Below the pieces are notes generated by a model that was not told the DNA's origin, did not search any database, and saw only the letters and a program-made list of their open reading frames with translations. Shown here one piece after another: positions 24,426-32,761 of a stretch of DNA of 34,310 bases. The stretch is from an uncultured Eubacteriales bacterium (GTDB lineage: Bacteria > Bacillota > Clostridia > Oscillospirales > Acutalibacteraceae). The stretch lies in assembly GCA_900318495.1 (NCBI GenBank), contig ONLA01000028.1:1-34310 (forward strand). Reading direction: 5' to 3'. The position numbers and the translations under genes were made by a program. How positions within the stretch are numbered: the stretch's first letter is position 1; every line of letters starts with the position of its first letter.

Positions 24426-25802
24426 ATGCAGCTTTGGAAAGGACGCTTCAAAAAGGAGCTTTCAAAAACCACAAACGACTTTAACAGCTCAATATCTTTT
24501 GACAGCCGTATGTTCCGCGAGGACATTGAGGGCAGCATTGCCCACGCTGCTATGCTCGGCAAATGCGGAATCATCAGCGAAGAAAGCGTTAAGGACATTA
24601 TTCAGGGGCTGAACAAAATCCTTGCCGACATTGAAAGCGGCAAGCTAAAGATTGATCCCGAGGCGGAGGACATTCACACCTTTATCGAGGGCGAGCTTAC
24701 AAAAAGAATCGGCGACAACGGCAAAAGGCTTCACACCTCGCGCAGCCGCAACGATCAGGTCGCGCTCGACATAAAGCTCTACCTTAAAAAAGAGGTTGTT
24801 AACGTCAAAAAGCTTGTGGTTGATTTAATCAAGGTTATCGCGGGCAAGGCAGAAGAATACAGCGACACCGTTATGCCCGGTTACACTCACCTTCAAAGAG
24901 CGCAGCCGATTACCTTCGGACACCACCTGCTGGCTTACGGTGAAATGCTGCTCCGCGATGTTTCGCGCTTGGAGGACTGCCTGAAGCGTATGGACGAAAT
25001 GCCGCTCGGCTCCTGTGCTCTGGCAGGCACAACCTACCCGATTGACCGCACAATCACAGCGGAGCTTTTGGGCTTTGAACGCATTACAAACAACTCGCTC
25101 GACGGCGTTTCCGACCGTGACTTCTGCATTGAATTCACAAGCGTGCTTTCGATTATTATGGTTCATCTCAGCCGCTTTTCGGAAGAAATAATTATGTGGT
25201 GCAGCTGGGAATTTAAGTTTGTGGAGCTTGACGACGCTTTTTCAACAGGCTCGTCGATTATGCCTCAGAAAAAGAACCCTGATATCGCCGAGCTTGTCCG
25301 CGGCAAAAGCGGCAGGGTTTTCGGCGACAATATGACTCTTTTGACTGTGATGAAGGGAATCGCGCTGGCATACAACAAGGATATGCAGGAGGACAAAGAG
25401 GCTGTGTTTGACGCGGTTGACACCGTAAAAATGTGCCTGACCGCGTTCACCCCAATGCTTGACACAATGCGCGTTATTCCTCAAAATATGCGCAAGGCGG
25501 CGGCAGGCGGATTCATAAACGCCACAGACTGCGCCGACTGGCTGACAAAAAACGGCGTTCCGTTCCGTGACGCTTACAAGGCGACAGGCGAGCTTGTCGC
25601 GCGGTGCATTGAGCTCGGCACCGATTTGGAAAGCCTTCCGATTGAAGAATACAAGGCTGTTTGCGATGTGTTTAACGAAGATGTTTACAACGCGATTTCG
25701 CTTGAAAAATGCGTTTCTCAGCGCACCGCTTTCGGCGGTCCCGCGCCGGGGCTTGTTAAAGCTCAGGCTCAGCGCGTAGCCGGCATTGCGGAGAAGCTTT
25801 AA
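24426..25802 (+). CDS. argH: Argininosuccinate lyase
   Basis: Splits argininosuccinate into arginine and fumarate, the last pathway step. 458 residues, the usual length for this homotetramer. The fumarase/aspartase superfamily signature GSSIMPQKKNPD is near residue 280 and holds the catalytic Ser; TSRSRNDQVA and TVMPGYTHLQRAQP are ArgH blocks. The start WKGRFKKELS is typical. CGGAGG precedes the ATG. The next gene, argC, starts 54 nt downstream. Confidence 0.98.
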   Translation: MQLWKGRFKKELSKTTNDFNSSISFDSRMFREDIEGSIAHAAMLGKCGIISEESVKDIIQGLNKILADIESGKLKIDPEAEDIHTFIEGELTKRIGDNGKRLHTSRSRNDQVALDIKLYLKKEVVNVKKLVVDLIKVIAGKAEEYSDTVMPGYTHLQRAQPITFGHHLLAYGEMLLRDVSRLEDCLKRMDEMPLGSCALAGTTYPIDRTITAELLGFERITNNSLDGVSDRDFCIEFTSVLSIIMVHLSRFSEEIIMWCSWEFKFVELDDAFSTGSSIMPQKKNPDIAELVRGKSGRVFGDNMTLLTVMKGIALAYNKDMQEDKEAVFDAVDTVKMCLTAFTPMLDTMRVIPQNMRKAAAGGFINATDCADWLTKNGVPFRDAYKATGELVARCIELGTDLESLPIEEYKAVCDVFNEDVYNAISLEKCVSQRTAFGGPAPGLVKAQAQRVAGIAEKL

Positions 25803-25856
25803 TAAAAATCCGGCAAAACGGTTTATGATAAATATTAGCTAAAGTAAGGTGTTATT

Positions 25857-26891
25857 ATGATAAAAGCAGGTATTGTTGGGGCAACAGGCTACGCAGGCGC
25901 GGAGCTTGTGCGCCTGTTATACGCCCATCCCGGGGCGGAAATCGCGGCTGTCAGTTCGGTTTCCTTTGAAGGTCAGGCGTTAAGCGACGTATACCCTTCA
26001 TATAAATTCTTAAACGATATGATTTGCGAAAACAGTGACGCGGTTGTTGAAAAAAGCGATGTAATCTTTGCCGCGCTCCCTCACGGTCTTTCTCAGGAGC
26101 TTGCCGCGAAGTGTATGCAAAAGGGCAAGGCGTTTATTGACCTTGGCGCGGACTTCCGCTTAAAAAGCGAGGAAGAATACACGGAATGGTACGGCGGCAC
26201 GTTTTTGGATAAGGAGCTTCACGAGCAGAGTGTTTACGGTCTGCCCGAGTTTTTCAGAGACAGCATAAAGGGTAAAAAGCTTATCGCCAACCCGGGCTGT
26301 TACACCACCTGCTCTCCGCTTGCGATTGCTCCGGCAATTGTTAACGGCTTGATTAAGACAAAGGGCATTATATGCGACTGCAAAAGCGGCGTGACCGGCG
26401 CAGGCAGAAAGCCGACTCAGGGAAACCACTTTCCCGAGCTAAACGAGGGCTTCCACGCTTACAAGGTAGCGTCGCACCGTCACACTCCCGAAATTGAGCA
26501 AACTCTGTCAAAGCTCAGCGGCGAAAACGTTACAATAACCTTTGTTCCCCACCTTCTCCCTGTTAACCGCGGCATTTTGGCTACGGTTTACGCCGACATA
26601 AAGGAAGGCGTTACATTTGAGCAGATTAGAAAGGCGTACGGGGACTATTACAAGGATGAGTTCTTTATCCGTCTGCTTGACGACGGCAAATGCGCCGACA
26701 TCCACAACGTGCGCTATTCAAACTTCTGCGATATTTCTATTCACCACGACAAGCGCGCAAACAAGCTTGTAGCCTGCGCGGCAATTGACAATATGGTCAA
26801 GGGCGCGGCAGGTCAGGCAATTCAAAATATGAACATTATTTTCGGAATTGATGAAAAAACCGGACTGGTTATTGTACCTCCGGCGTTTTAA
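25857..26891 (+). CDS. argC: N-acetyl-gamma-glutamyl-phosphate reductase
   Basis: NADPH-dependent reduction of N-acetylglutamyl phosphate to the semialdehyde, the third step to ornithine. 344 residues. The NADP motif GATGYAGAELVRLL is at residues 8-21, the catalytic Cys148 lies in ANPGCYTT, and SHRHTPEIEQ carries the active-site His. RBS TAAGGTG precedes the ATG. argJ follows after 9 nt, so the two are tightly linked. Confidence 0.98.
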   Translation: MIKAGIVGATGYAGAELVRLLYAHPGAEIAAVSSVSFEGQALSDVYPSYKFLNDMICENSDAVVEKSDVIFAALPHGLSQELAAKCMQKGKAFIDLGADFRLKSEEEYTEWYGGTFLDKELHEQSVYGLPEFFRDSIKGKKLIANPGCYTTCSPLAIAPAIVNGLIKTKGIICDCKSGVTGAGRKPTQGNHFPELNEGFHAYKVASHRHTPEIEQTLSKLSGENVTITFVPHLLPVNRGILATVYADIKEGVTFEQIRKAYGDYYKDEFFIRLLDDGKCADIHNVRYSNFCDISIHHDKRANKLVACAAIDNMVKGAAGQAIQNMNIIFGIDEKTGLVIVPPAF

Positions 26892-26900
26892 GGATAAATT

Positions 26901-28175
26901 ATGGAAAGTTATAAATTTATTGACGGCAGTGTAACCTCGCCGCTCGGCTTCACCGCAAACGGCGTATGCGCCGGAATCAAGGCATATGTAAGCTCATCAC
27001 AGGCGGCTCTTAAAAACGAGCCTATAGAAGGAATCCCCTCGGGCAAGCGCGATTTGGCGATTATTTACTGCGAAAAGCAGTGCAACGCCGCGGCAATCTT
27101 TACAAAGAATCTGGTTAAATCAGATACGATATACGTAACTCAAAAGCATCTTGCAAACGGCAAGGCTCAGGCGGTTATCGTAAATTCCGGCAACGCAAAC
27201 GCCTGCAATCCGGACGGCGCCGAAAAGGCGGAAGCTATGTGCGAGCTGGCCGCCGGTGCTCTTGGCATTGACGCAAACGACGTTATTGTTGCTTCAACCG
27301 GAGTTATAGGACAGGCTTTGCCGATTGAACCAATTGAAAAGGGCGTGCAAGCCCTGAAAGGCACGCTGTCAAAGGACGGCGGAACAAACGCCGCCGAAGC
27401 GATTATGACCACAGACACAGTAAAAAAAGAGTGGGCGGTTGAGTTTAATCTTCGCGGAAAAACCGTTACCATTGGCGGAATTGCCAAAGGAAGCGGTATG
27501 ATTCACATAAATATGGGCACAACACTTTCGTTTGTTACCACCGACGCGGCTGTTTCGCCGAAAATGCTGCGCGAGGCGCTGATTGAAGCCGCTGACGAAA
27601 GCTACAATATGGTGAGCGTTGACGGCGACACCTCAACAAACGACACGCTCGCGATTATGGCGTCCGGCTTGGCAGGCAACGCCGAAATCACCGAAAAGAA
27701 CAGTGACTACCGAGTGTTCACGTCTGTTTTAACAGTTGCGTTTAAAGAAGTCGCAAAGAAGCTTGCAGCCGACGGCGAAGGCGCGTCGCGCCTTGTCATT
27801 TGTAAGGTTAACGGCGCTAAGGATGACAAAAACGCAAAAATAATAGCCAAAAGCATAATCTGCTCAAGTCTTGTTAAGGCAGCTATGTTCGGCGCGGACG
27901 CAAACTGCGGACGGATTTTATGCGCTGTCGGATACAGCGGAGCCGAGGTCGACGTAAGAAAAATTGATGTTTCATACAAGAGCGCAAAGGGCGAAATCCT
28001 TGTTTGCAGGGACGGCTTCGGACTCGCGTTTGACGAGGACAAGGCAAAGGAAATTCTGCTTGAAAATAAAATTGACATTATTGTAAGCTTGGGCGACGGA
28101 AACGGCAGTGCCGAAGCGTACGGCTGCGACCTGACATACGATTACGTTAAAATAAACGGTGACTACAGAACATAA
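26901..28175 (+). CDS. argJ: Bifunctional glutamate N-acetyltransferase / ornithine acetyltransferase
   Basis: Moves acetyl from acetylornithine to glutamate and, in bifunctional forms, also makes acetylglutamate from acetyl-CoA. 424 residues in one chain; ArgJ cleaves itself into alpha and beta subunits before a Thr. The site here reads KGSGMIHINMGTTLSFVTTD, so cleavage is expected before Thr207, with Gly in place of the usual Ala and Ile-Asn in place of Pro-Asn. The N-terminal SGNANACNPDG and middle STGVIGQALP blocks are intact. AAGGAT precedes the ATG. Bifunctionality is inferred, not shown. Confidence 0.96.
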   Translation: MESYKFIDGSVTSPLGFTANGVCAGIKAYVSSSQAALKNEPIEGIPSGKRDLAIIYCEKQCNAAAIFTKNLVKSDTIYVTQKHLANGKAQAVIVNSGNANACNPDGAEKAEAMCELAAGALGIDANDVIVASTGVIGQALPIEPIEKGVQALKGTLSKDGGTNAAEAIMTTDTVKKEWAVEFNLRGKTVTIGGIAKGSGMIHINMGTTLSFVTTDAAVSPKMLREALIEAADESYNMVSVDGDTSTNDTLAIMASGLAGNAEITEKNSDYRVFTSVLTVAFKEVAKKLAADGEGASRLVICKVNGAKDDKNAKIIAKSIICSSLVKAAMFGADANCGRILCAVGYSGAEVDVRKIDVSYKSAKGEILVCRDGFGLAFDEDKAKEILLENKIDIIVSLGDGNGSAEAYGCDLTYDYVKINGDYRT

Positions 28176-28222
28176 TTTGCGGTTAAAAGCTATAACACAA
28201 ATTCCGATTAAAGGTGAAATCT

Positions 28223-29077
28223 ATGGATAACGCGAAAAGGGCAAAGGTCTTAATCCAGGCTATGCCTTATATAAAAAAATGGACAGGCGAAACCATTGTT
28301 GTTAAATACGGCGGCAACGCAATGATCAATGAAAACCTCAAATCCGCCGTAATGAACGACCTTGTTTTGATGCAGCTCGTGGGAATTAATGTTGTGCTGG
28401 TGCACGGCGGAGGTCCCGAAATCAATTCTATGCTTAACGCTGTTGGCAAGGAAAGCCGTTTTGAAAACGGAATGAGAGTCACCGATAAGGAAACCATCGA
28501 CATTGTTCAAATGGTTCTTGCCGGTAAGGTTAACAAAAGTCTGGTTCAGCTACTTGAAAGCCACGGCGGCAAGGCTCTCGGACTTTGCGGACTTGACGGC
28601 AGGCTTTTGATGGCGGACAAGCTTGTTAACGGCGCCGCCGACCTTGGATTTGTCGGTGAAATCCGCGAGGTTAACCCTGCTCCGATTGAGATGGCTATAA
28701 ACGACGGTTACCTTCCAATCGTAGCTACGGTTGCCGGAGGATATGACGGCAATGTTTACAACATTAACGCCGATTTGGCTGCTGCTCAGATTGCCGCAAA
28801 GCTCGGCGCTAAAAAGCTGATACTTATGACTGATATACGCGGGCTTTTAAAAGACGTTAACGATCCTGAATCGCTGATTCCGGTGGTTAACGTAAGCGAG
28901 GTACCTATGCTCAAGCGCGACGGAATAATCAAGGGCGGTATGATTCCCAAAATTGACTGCTGCGTTGAGGCGGTGCGTAACGGCGTTAACCGGGCGCACA
29001 TAATTGACGGTACCATTGAACACTCGATTATCCTTGAGCTGTTCAGCGACGAGGGTATCGGCACAATGTTCTACTGA
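28223..29077 (+). CDS. argB: Acetylglutamate kinase
   Basis: Phosphorylates N-acetylglutamate, the usual arginine-inhibited step. 284 residues. Lys28 in VVKYGGNAM and the Gly-rich VHGGGPEIN bind the phosphates; the KLILMTDIRGLL strand and GGMIPKIDCCVEAV end are family blocks. ATG 28223 was chosen because AAAGGTG stands 6 bases ahead; the GTG at 28214 lies inside that site. The N-terminal extension seen in arginine-sensitive kinases (helix before the kinase core) is partly present (residues 1-20), so feedback inhibition is plausible. Confidence 0.97.
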   Translation: MDNAKRAKVLIQAMPYIKKWTGETIVVKYGGNAMINENLKSAVMNDLVLMQLVGINVVLVHGGGPEINSMLNAVGKESRFENGMRVTDKETIDIVQMVLAGKVNKSLVQLLESHGGKALGLCGLDGRLLMADKLVNGAADLGFVGEIREVNPAPIEMAINDGYLPIVATVAGGYDGNVYNINADLAAAQIAAKLGAKKLILMTDIRGLLKDVNDPESLIPVVNVSEVPMLKRDGIIKGGMIPKIDCCVEAVRNGVNRAHIIDGTIEHSIILELFSDEGIGTMFY

Positions 29078-29094
29078 TATTTAAGGATGGGTAT

Positions 29095-29517
29095 ATGAAA
29101 ATTCGACCGATGACAATTGATGATTATGACGAAATCTTTGCGATGTGGCAAATTACCACAAAACGGGCTCTTTCAAAGGCTGACGAGCGTTCTCAGATTG
29201 AACGGTATTTAAGGCGCAACGAAGGAATGAGCCAGGTTGCGGAAATTGACGGCAAAATCGTCGGTACGGTTCTGGCAGGGCACGACGGCAGACGCGGTTT
29301 TATTCATCATATGGCTGTGCTGCCGGAATACAGGCGCCGTCACATCGGGCGAAAGCTTGCGCAAAAGGCAATTGAATGTATCGCCGCCGACGGAATTGAC
29401 AAAACTCATATTTTCTGCTACCAAAACAACGAAACCGGGCAGAATTTTTGGAGCAGCTTCGGCTTTGAAAAACGCGACGACGTATTTGTTTTTTCATTCA
29501 ACAACGAAAGAGGATAA
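29095..29517 (+). CDS. GNAT family N-acetyltransferase in the arg cluster
   Basis: 140 residues. Start IRPMTIDDYDEIFAMW is the usual GNAT first strand and helix. The acetyl-CoA motif is HHMAVLPEYRRRHIGRKL, matching V-x-x-x-x-R-x-x-x-G-x; NETGQNFWSSFGFEKRD is the C-terminal block. It sits 17 nt after argB and 3 nt before argD, within one transcript. The placement suggests a link to acetylglutamate supply, for example a short N-acetylglutamate synthase, but ArgJ may already provide this. Many such small GNATs acetylate other amines. Confidence 0.88.
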   Translation: MKIRPMTIDDYDEIFAMWQITTKRALSKADERSQIERYLRRNEGMSQVAEIDGKIVGTVLAGHDGRRGFIHHMAVLPEYRRRHIGRKLAQKAIECIAADGIDKTHIFCYQNNETGQNFWSSFGFEKRDDVFVFSFNNERG

Positions 29518-29520
29518 ACG

Positions 29521-30690
29521 ATGAACACCAAAGAAAAAGATTTAAAATATATTATGCATACCTACGGAAGGTATGACGCGGCGCTGAAAAGCGGAAAGGG
29601 CGCGACCGCGTATGACGAGGACGGCAAAAAGTACATTGACGTCAGCTCGGGAATAGGCGTCAACAGCCTCGGATACTGCGACGAAGGCTGGGTAAAAGCC
29701 GTTGCCGAACAGGCAGGCACAATTCAGCATATGTCGAACTATTTTTACTGCTCACAAGCGAGCGACCTTGCCGAAAAGCTCTGCACCCTAACGGGGATGG
29801 CAAAGGTTTGTTTCGGCAACAGCGGCGCGGAGGCTAACGAATGCGCCATTAAAATAGCGCGCAAATACAGCTTTGACAAGTACGGCGAAGGCCGCAATGA
29901 GATTATTACGCTGAAAAACTCATTTCACGGAAGAACCGTAACCACGCTTTCAGCCACGGGTCAGGATGTTTTCCACAACTACTTTTTTCCGTTTACCGAA
30001 GGCTTCGAGTATGCGGAAGCCAACAATCTCGAAGCGCTGAAAAACACGGTTTCAGACAAAACCTGCGCCGTTATGTTTGAAGTTATTCAGGGCGAAGGCG
30101 GCGTTAACATACTTGACAGGGAATACGTAACCGCGCTTGCCGGTTTTTGCGCCGAACACGATATTTTGGTTATCGTTGACGAAGTGCAAACAGGCGTAGG
30201 CAGAACCGGAAAGCTGTTCGCGTATGAAAACTACGGTATTTCCCCCGACCTTGTTACCGTTGCCAAGGGTCTTGGCGGCGGGCTGCCGATAGGCGTTTGT
30301 ATGTGCGCGGACAAGCTTAAAGACGTTATGTCCCCTTCCACTCACGGCACAACCTTCGGCGCTAATCCCGTTGTGTGCGCCGGAGCGAATTACGTTATTG
30401 ACAAGGTTGCAAACGCTGAGTTTTTAAACGGGGTTAATTCTAAGGGTGAATACATTGAAAATAAGGTCTTGCAGCTTCCCCGTGTAAAAAAAGTTCGCAG
30501 AATGGGCTTGATGATTGGAATCGAAATTGAAGGCGACGCGCATAAAATTGCCGCAAAATGCGTTGAAAACGGCTTGCTTATCATCACGGCAAAGGACTTG
30601 CTGAGAATGTTGCCGCCGCTTACAATTACTACGCAGGAAATTGACGAAGCTGTCAGCATATTAAAATCCACATTGGAGGAGTGTAAATAA
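29521..30690 (+). CDS. argD: Acetylornithine aminotransferase
   Basis: PLP enzyme that swaps the acetylglutamate semialdehyde oxo group for an amine from glutamate. 389 residues. PLP Lys249 lies in TVAKGLGGGLPIG; VDEVQTGVGRTG holds the Asp that pairs with the PLP ring. The substrate-side SGAEANE is at about 101-107. GAAAGAGGATAA precedes the ATG. Its stop abuts the argF ATG (TAA then ATG), so the two are translationally linked. Confidence 0.97.
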   Translation: MNTKEKDLKYIMHTYGRYDAALKSGKGATAYDEDGKKYIDVSSGIGVNSLGYCDEGWVKAVAEQAGTIQHMSNYFYCSQASDLAEKLCTLTGMAKVCFGNSGAEANECAIKIARKYSFDKYGEGRNEIITLKNSFHGRTVTTLSATGQDVFHNYFFPFTEGFEYAEANNLEALKNTVSDKTCAVMFEVIQGEGGVNILDREYVTALAGFCAEHDILVIVDEVQTGVGRTGKLFAYENYGISPDLVTVAKGLGGGLPIGVCMCADKLKDVMSPSTHGTTFGANPVVCAGANYVIDKVANAEFLNGVNSKGEYIENKVLQLPRVKKVRRMGLMIGIEIEGDAHKIAAKCVENGLLIITAKDLLRMLPPLTITTQEIDEAVSILKSTLEECK

Positions 30691-31617
30691 ATGAAACATC
30701 TTTTAAAGCTTGAGGACTGGTCGTCCGAGCAGATTATTAAAACCCTGAACCTTGCCGACCAGCTCAAATACGAGCAAAAACACGGCATTGAGCACAAGCT
30801 GCTTGCCGGAAAAACACTTGGTATGATTTTCGAAAAGTCCAGCACACGCACAAGAGTATCCTTCGAGGTGGGTATGACTCAGCTCGGCGGATATCCGCTG
30901 TTTTTAAGCTCAAACGACCTGCAAATCGGCAGAGGCGAACCTGTTCAGGACACAGCGCGCGTTCTTTCTCGCTTTATTGACGCAATTATGATTCGTACCT
31001 TTGAGCAGAGCGAGGTTGAAGCCCTTGCCGAGTACGGCTCTATCCCGATTATTAACGGTCTTACCGACTACTGTCACCCCTGCCAGGTGCTTGCCGACCT
31101 TATGACAATCCGTGAGTTCAAGGGCAAGCTTGAAGGTCTTAAAATGTGCTTTATCGGCGACGGCAACAATATGATGAACTCGCTTATCGTCGGAGCGCTT
31201 CGCACCGGAATGAGCTTTTCAGCCGCTTGCCCCGAAGGCTATATGCCGCCCGAAAACATTATTGAGTTCGGTAAACAATTCGGCGGCAAATTCGAGATTG
31301 TGCGCGATCCAAAGGAAGCGGCAAAGAACGCCGACGTTGTTCTTACCGACGTTTGGGCTTCAATGGGACAGGAAGAAGAAAAGAAAATCCGCGAGGCAGC
31401 GTTTGACGGATACCAGGTTAACGCTGAGTTAATGGAGGTTACAAACGACGAGTGTATGGTTCTGCACTGCCTGCCTGCTCACCGCGGAGAGGAAATTACC
31501 GCGGATGTTTTCGAGGCTCACGCCGACGAAATCTTTGAAGAAGCGGAAAACCGCCTGCACGCTCAAAAAGCCGTTCTTGTTGAGTGCTTGCTTGACAAGC
31601 AGGACGAAGAGGTTTAA
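30691..31617 (+). CDS. argF: Ornithine carbamoyltransferase
   Basis: Makes citrulline from ornithine and carbamoyl phosphate. 308 residues. STRTR at 51-55 binds carbamoyl phosphate, ITDYCHPCQVLADL near 125 and HCLPAHRGEE near 265 are OTCase signatures. GGAGGAG lies inside the argD end. The stop codon is embedded in the left arm of a palindromic repeat. The gene could also be the catabolic ArcB paralogue, but the operon makes the anabolic role far more likely. No carbamoyl phosphate synthase genes are in the window. Confidence 0.97.
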   Translation: MKHLLKLEDWSSEQIIKTLNLADQLKYEQKHGIEHKLLAGKTLGMIFEKSSTRTRVSFEVGMTQLGGYPLFLSSNDLQIGRGEPVQDTARVLSRFIDAIMIRTFEQSEVEALAEYGSIPIINGLTDYCHPCQVLADLMTIREFKGKLEGLKMCFIGDGNNMMNSLIVGALRTGMSFSAACPEGYMPPENIIEFGKQFGGKFEIVRDPKEAAKNADVVLTDVWASMGQEEEKKIREAAFDGYQVNAELMEVTNDECMVLHCLPAHRGEEITADVFEAHADEIFEEAENRLHAQKAVLVECLLDKQDEEV

Positions 31618-31656
31618 GGCAACACCGCACACCTGAATTATGCGGTATTGCCTTAA
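31614..31656. repeat. Palindromic repeat at the argF stop
   Basis: A 16-bp stem with one mismatch (TTAAGGCAACACCGCA with TGCGGTATTGCCTTAA) and an 11-nt loop. 31625-31655 equals the inverted complement of 24251-24281. It overlaps the argF stop codon and has no T-run, so it may be a stability element rather than a terminator. Confidence 0.85.
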
Positions 31657-31693
31657 TATAGCTGCTATCAAAATTTAAAACTTTCACATCTTA

Positions 31694-31724
31694 AAGGCTG
31701 TCATCCAATGGCAGCCTTAGATTT
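31694..31724 (+). terminator. Terminator of the arginine operon
   Basis: An 11-bp stem with one G-U pair (AAGGCTGTCAT with ATGGCAGCCTT), loop CCA, followed by AGATTTT. It lies about 76 nt after argF. The run of T is short, so it may leak. Confidence 0.65.
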
Positions 31725-31775
31725 TAGTATTAAATACCGCTTGCGTTCGCAAAAATGCCTTTTAGCGCAATCCGC

Positions 31776-31803
31776 TGGACTTTATTTTTTTCGGTGATAT
31801 ACT
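31776..31803 (+). promoter_or_regulatory. Promoter of the LytTR-DUF3021 pair
   Basis: TGGACT (31776-31781) and TATACT (31798-31803) are 16 bases apart, about 20 nt before the start codon. The interval 31725-31775 shows no other feature. Confidence 0.6.
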
Positions 31804-31825
31804 GTAATTATCGGAGGTGATTTAC

Positions 31826-32266
31826 TTGAAATTTGAGTTGAATGTAAACCCGGACACTGACGAAGCGGTACGCGCGGACGTTCATAAGCGCTCTGATTTT
31901 ACCGAACGGCTTGAACAGCTTGTTTTGGAGTACAACGGCGAGGACAGAATTACCGTATACGCCGACGACGAGATTAAGCTTATTGAATTTAGCGATATTG
32001 AGTGCGTTACCGTAATTGAAGGTAAAAGCTATGTCATTGATTTGCACGGAAAGCAGTATAGAATACGCTATCGGCTGTATGAGGCGGCAGAGATTATGCC
32101 ATCGACATTCATAAAAATTAACAAGTCAACAATAGCCAACAAAAAAAGAATTGAGCGCTTTTCAGCTGCATTCAACGGGTCAGTGAACGTAATTTTCAAA
32201 AGCGGATATACCGACTACGTTTCAAGGCGCTGTTTTGCAGAAATTAAAAAGGGGTTGAAAAAATGA
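31826..32266 (+). CDS. LytTR-family DNA-binding protein
   Basis: 146 residues. The N-terminal ~45 residues are a short lead-in (MKFELNVNPDTDEAVRA). From about 45 to the end, the LytTR domain has LIEFSDIECVTVIEGKSYVI, the typical ...FIKINKSTIANKKRIERF block and YVSRRCFAEIKKGL. No receiver domain is present, so it is not a classic response regulator. TTG 31826 is the start because GGAGGTG stands ahead; the GTG at 31817 is inside that site. It overlaps the next gene by ATGA, the common LytTR-DUF3021 arrangement, in which the membrane partner probably controls the regulator's activity. Targets unknown, perhaps its own promoter. Confidence 0.9.
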   Translation: MKFELNVNPDTDEAVRADVHKRSDFTERLEQLVLEYNGEDRITVYADDEIKLIEFSDIECVTVIEGKSYVIDLHGKQYRIRYRLYEAAEIMPSTFIKINKSTIANKKRIERFSAAFNGSVNVIFKSGYTDYVSRRCFAEIKKGLKK

Positions 32267-32685
32267 AACAGTTTATTAAGGAATTTTTGCACAGAGGAGC
32301 GTTGTTCTGCGGACTCGGACCGGTTATTATGGCTGTCATTTATATCTTTCTGTCCGCTTACGGAGTGGCGGAAACCATAACAACCGCAACAATGGTTCGC
32401 GAAATTTTAACTTCAACACTTATGGCGTTCATCGCCGCGGGAATATCGGCAGTATACACTCTTGAAAAGCTTGCGCTTTCGCTTGCCGGCCTTATTCAGG
32501 GCTCTGTTTTGTTACTCGATTATCTGCTGATTTACCTGCTTAACGGCTGGATTAAGCCCGACCCCGGTGTTATAACGGTCTTTATTGTTATCTTTATAAC
32601 AGCGTTCGCGGCGATTTGGCTTATAGTTTATTTGGTGACGCGAGTACAGATTTCCAAATTAAACAAAGAAAAGCTTAACCAATAA
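32263..32685 (+). CDS. DUF3021 family membrane protein
   Basis: 140 residues with four membrane helices (about 15-35, 45-65, 70-95, 100-125) and a basic C-terminal end, KLNKEKLNQ. It matches the DUF3021 pattern, including the LytTR gene directly upstream with a 4-base overlap. Such pairs are thought to form a membrane-controlled transcription unit. The function is not known biochemically. A bidirectional terminator follows. Confidence 0.88.
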   Translation: MKQFIKEFLHRGALFCGLGPVIMAVIYIFLSAYGVAETITTATMVREILTSTLMAFIAAGISAVYTLEKLALSLAGLIQGSVLLLDYLLIYLLNGWIKPDPGVITVFIVIFITAFAAIWLIVYLVTRVQISKLNKEKLNQ

Positions 32686-32724
32686 TACTGTTATCCGATA
32701 CTATATTATTGCAGTGCAAATTAA

Positions 32725-32752
32725 AAACGGGCGGCAAAACCGTCCGTTTTTT
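32725..32752 (+). terminator. Bidirectional terminator
   Basis: A 10-bp stem with one G-U pair, AAACGGGCGG with CCGTCCGTTT, loop CAAAA. The T-run is on both strands, and it sits between the convergent DUF3021 and SleB-like genes. Confidence 0.85.
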
Positions 32753-32761
32753 GTTATACTG

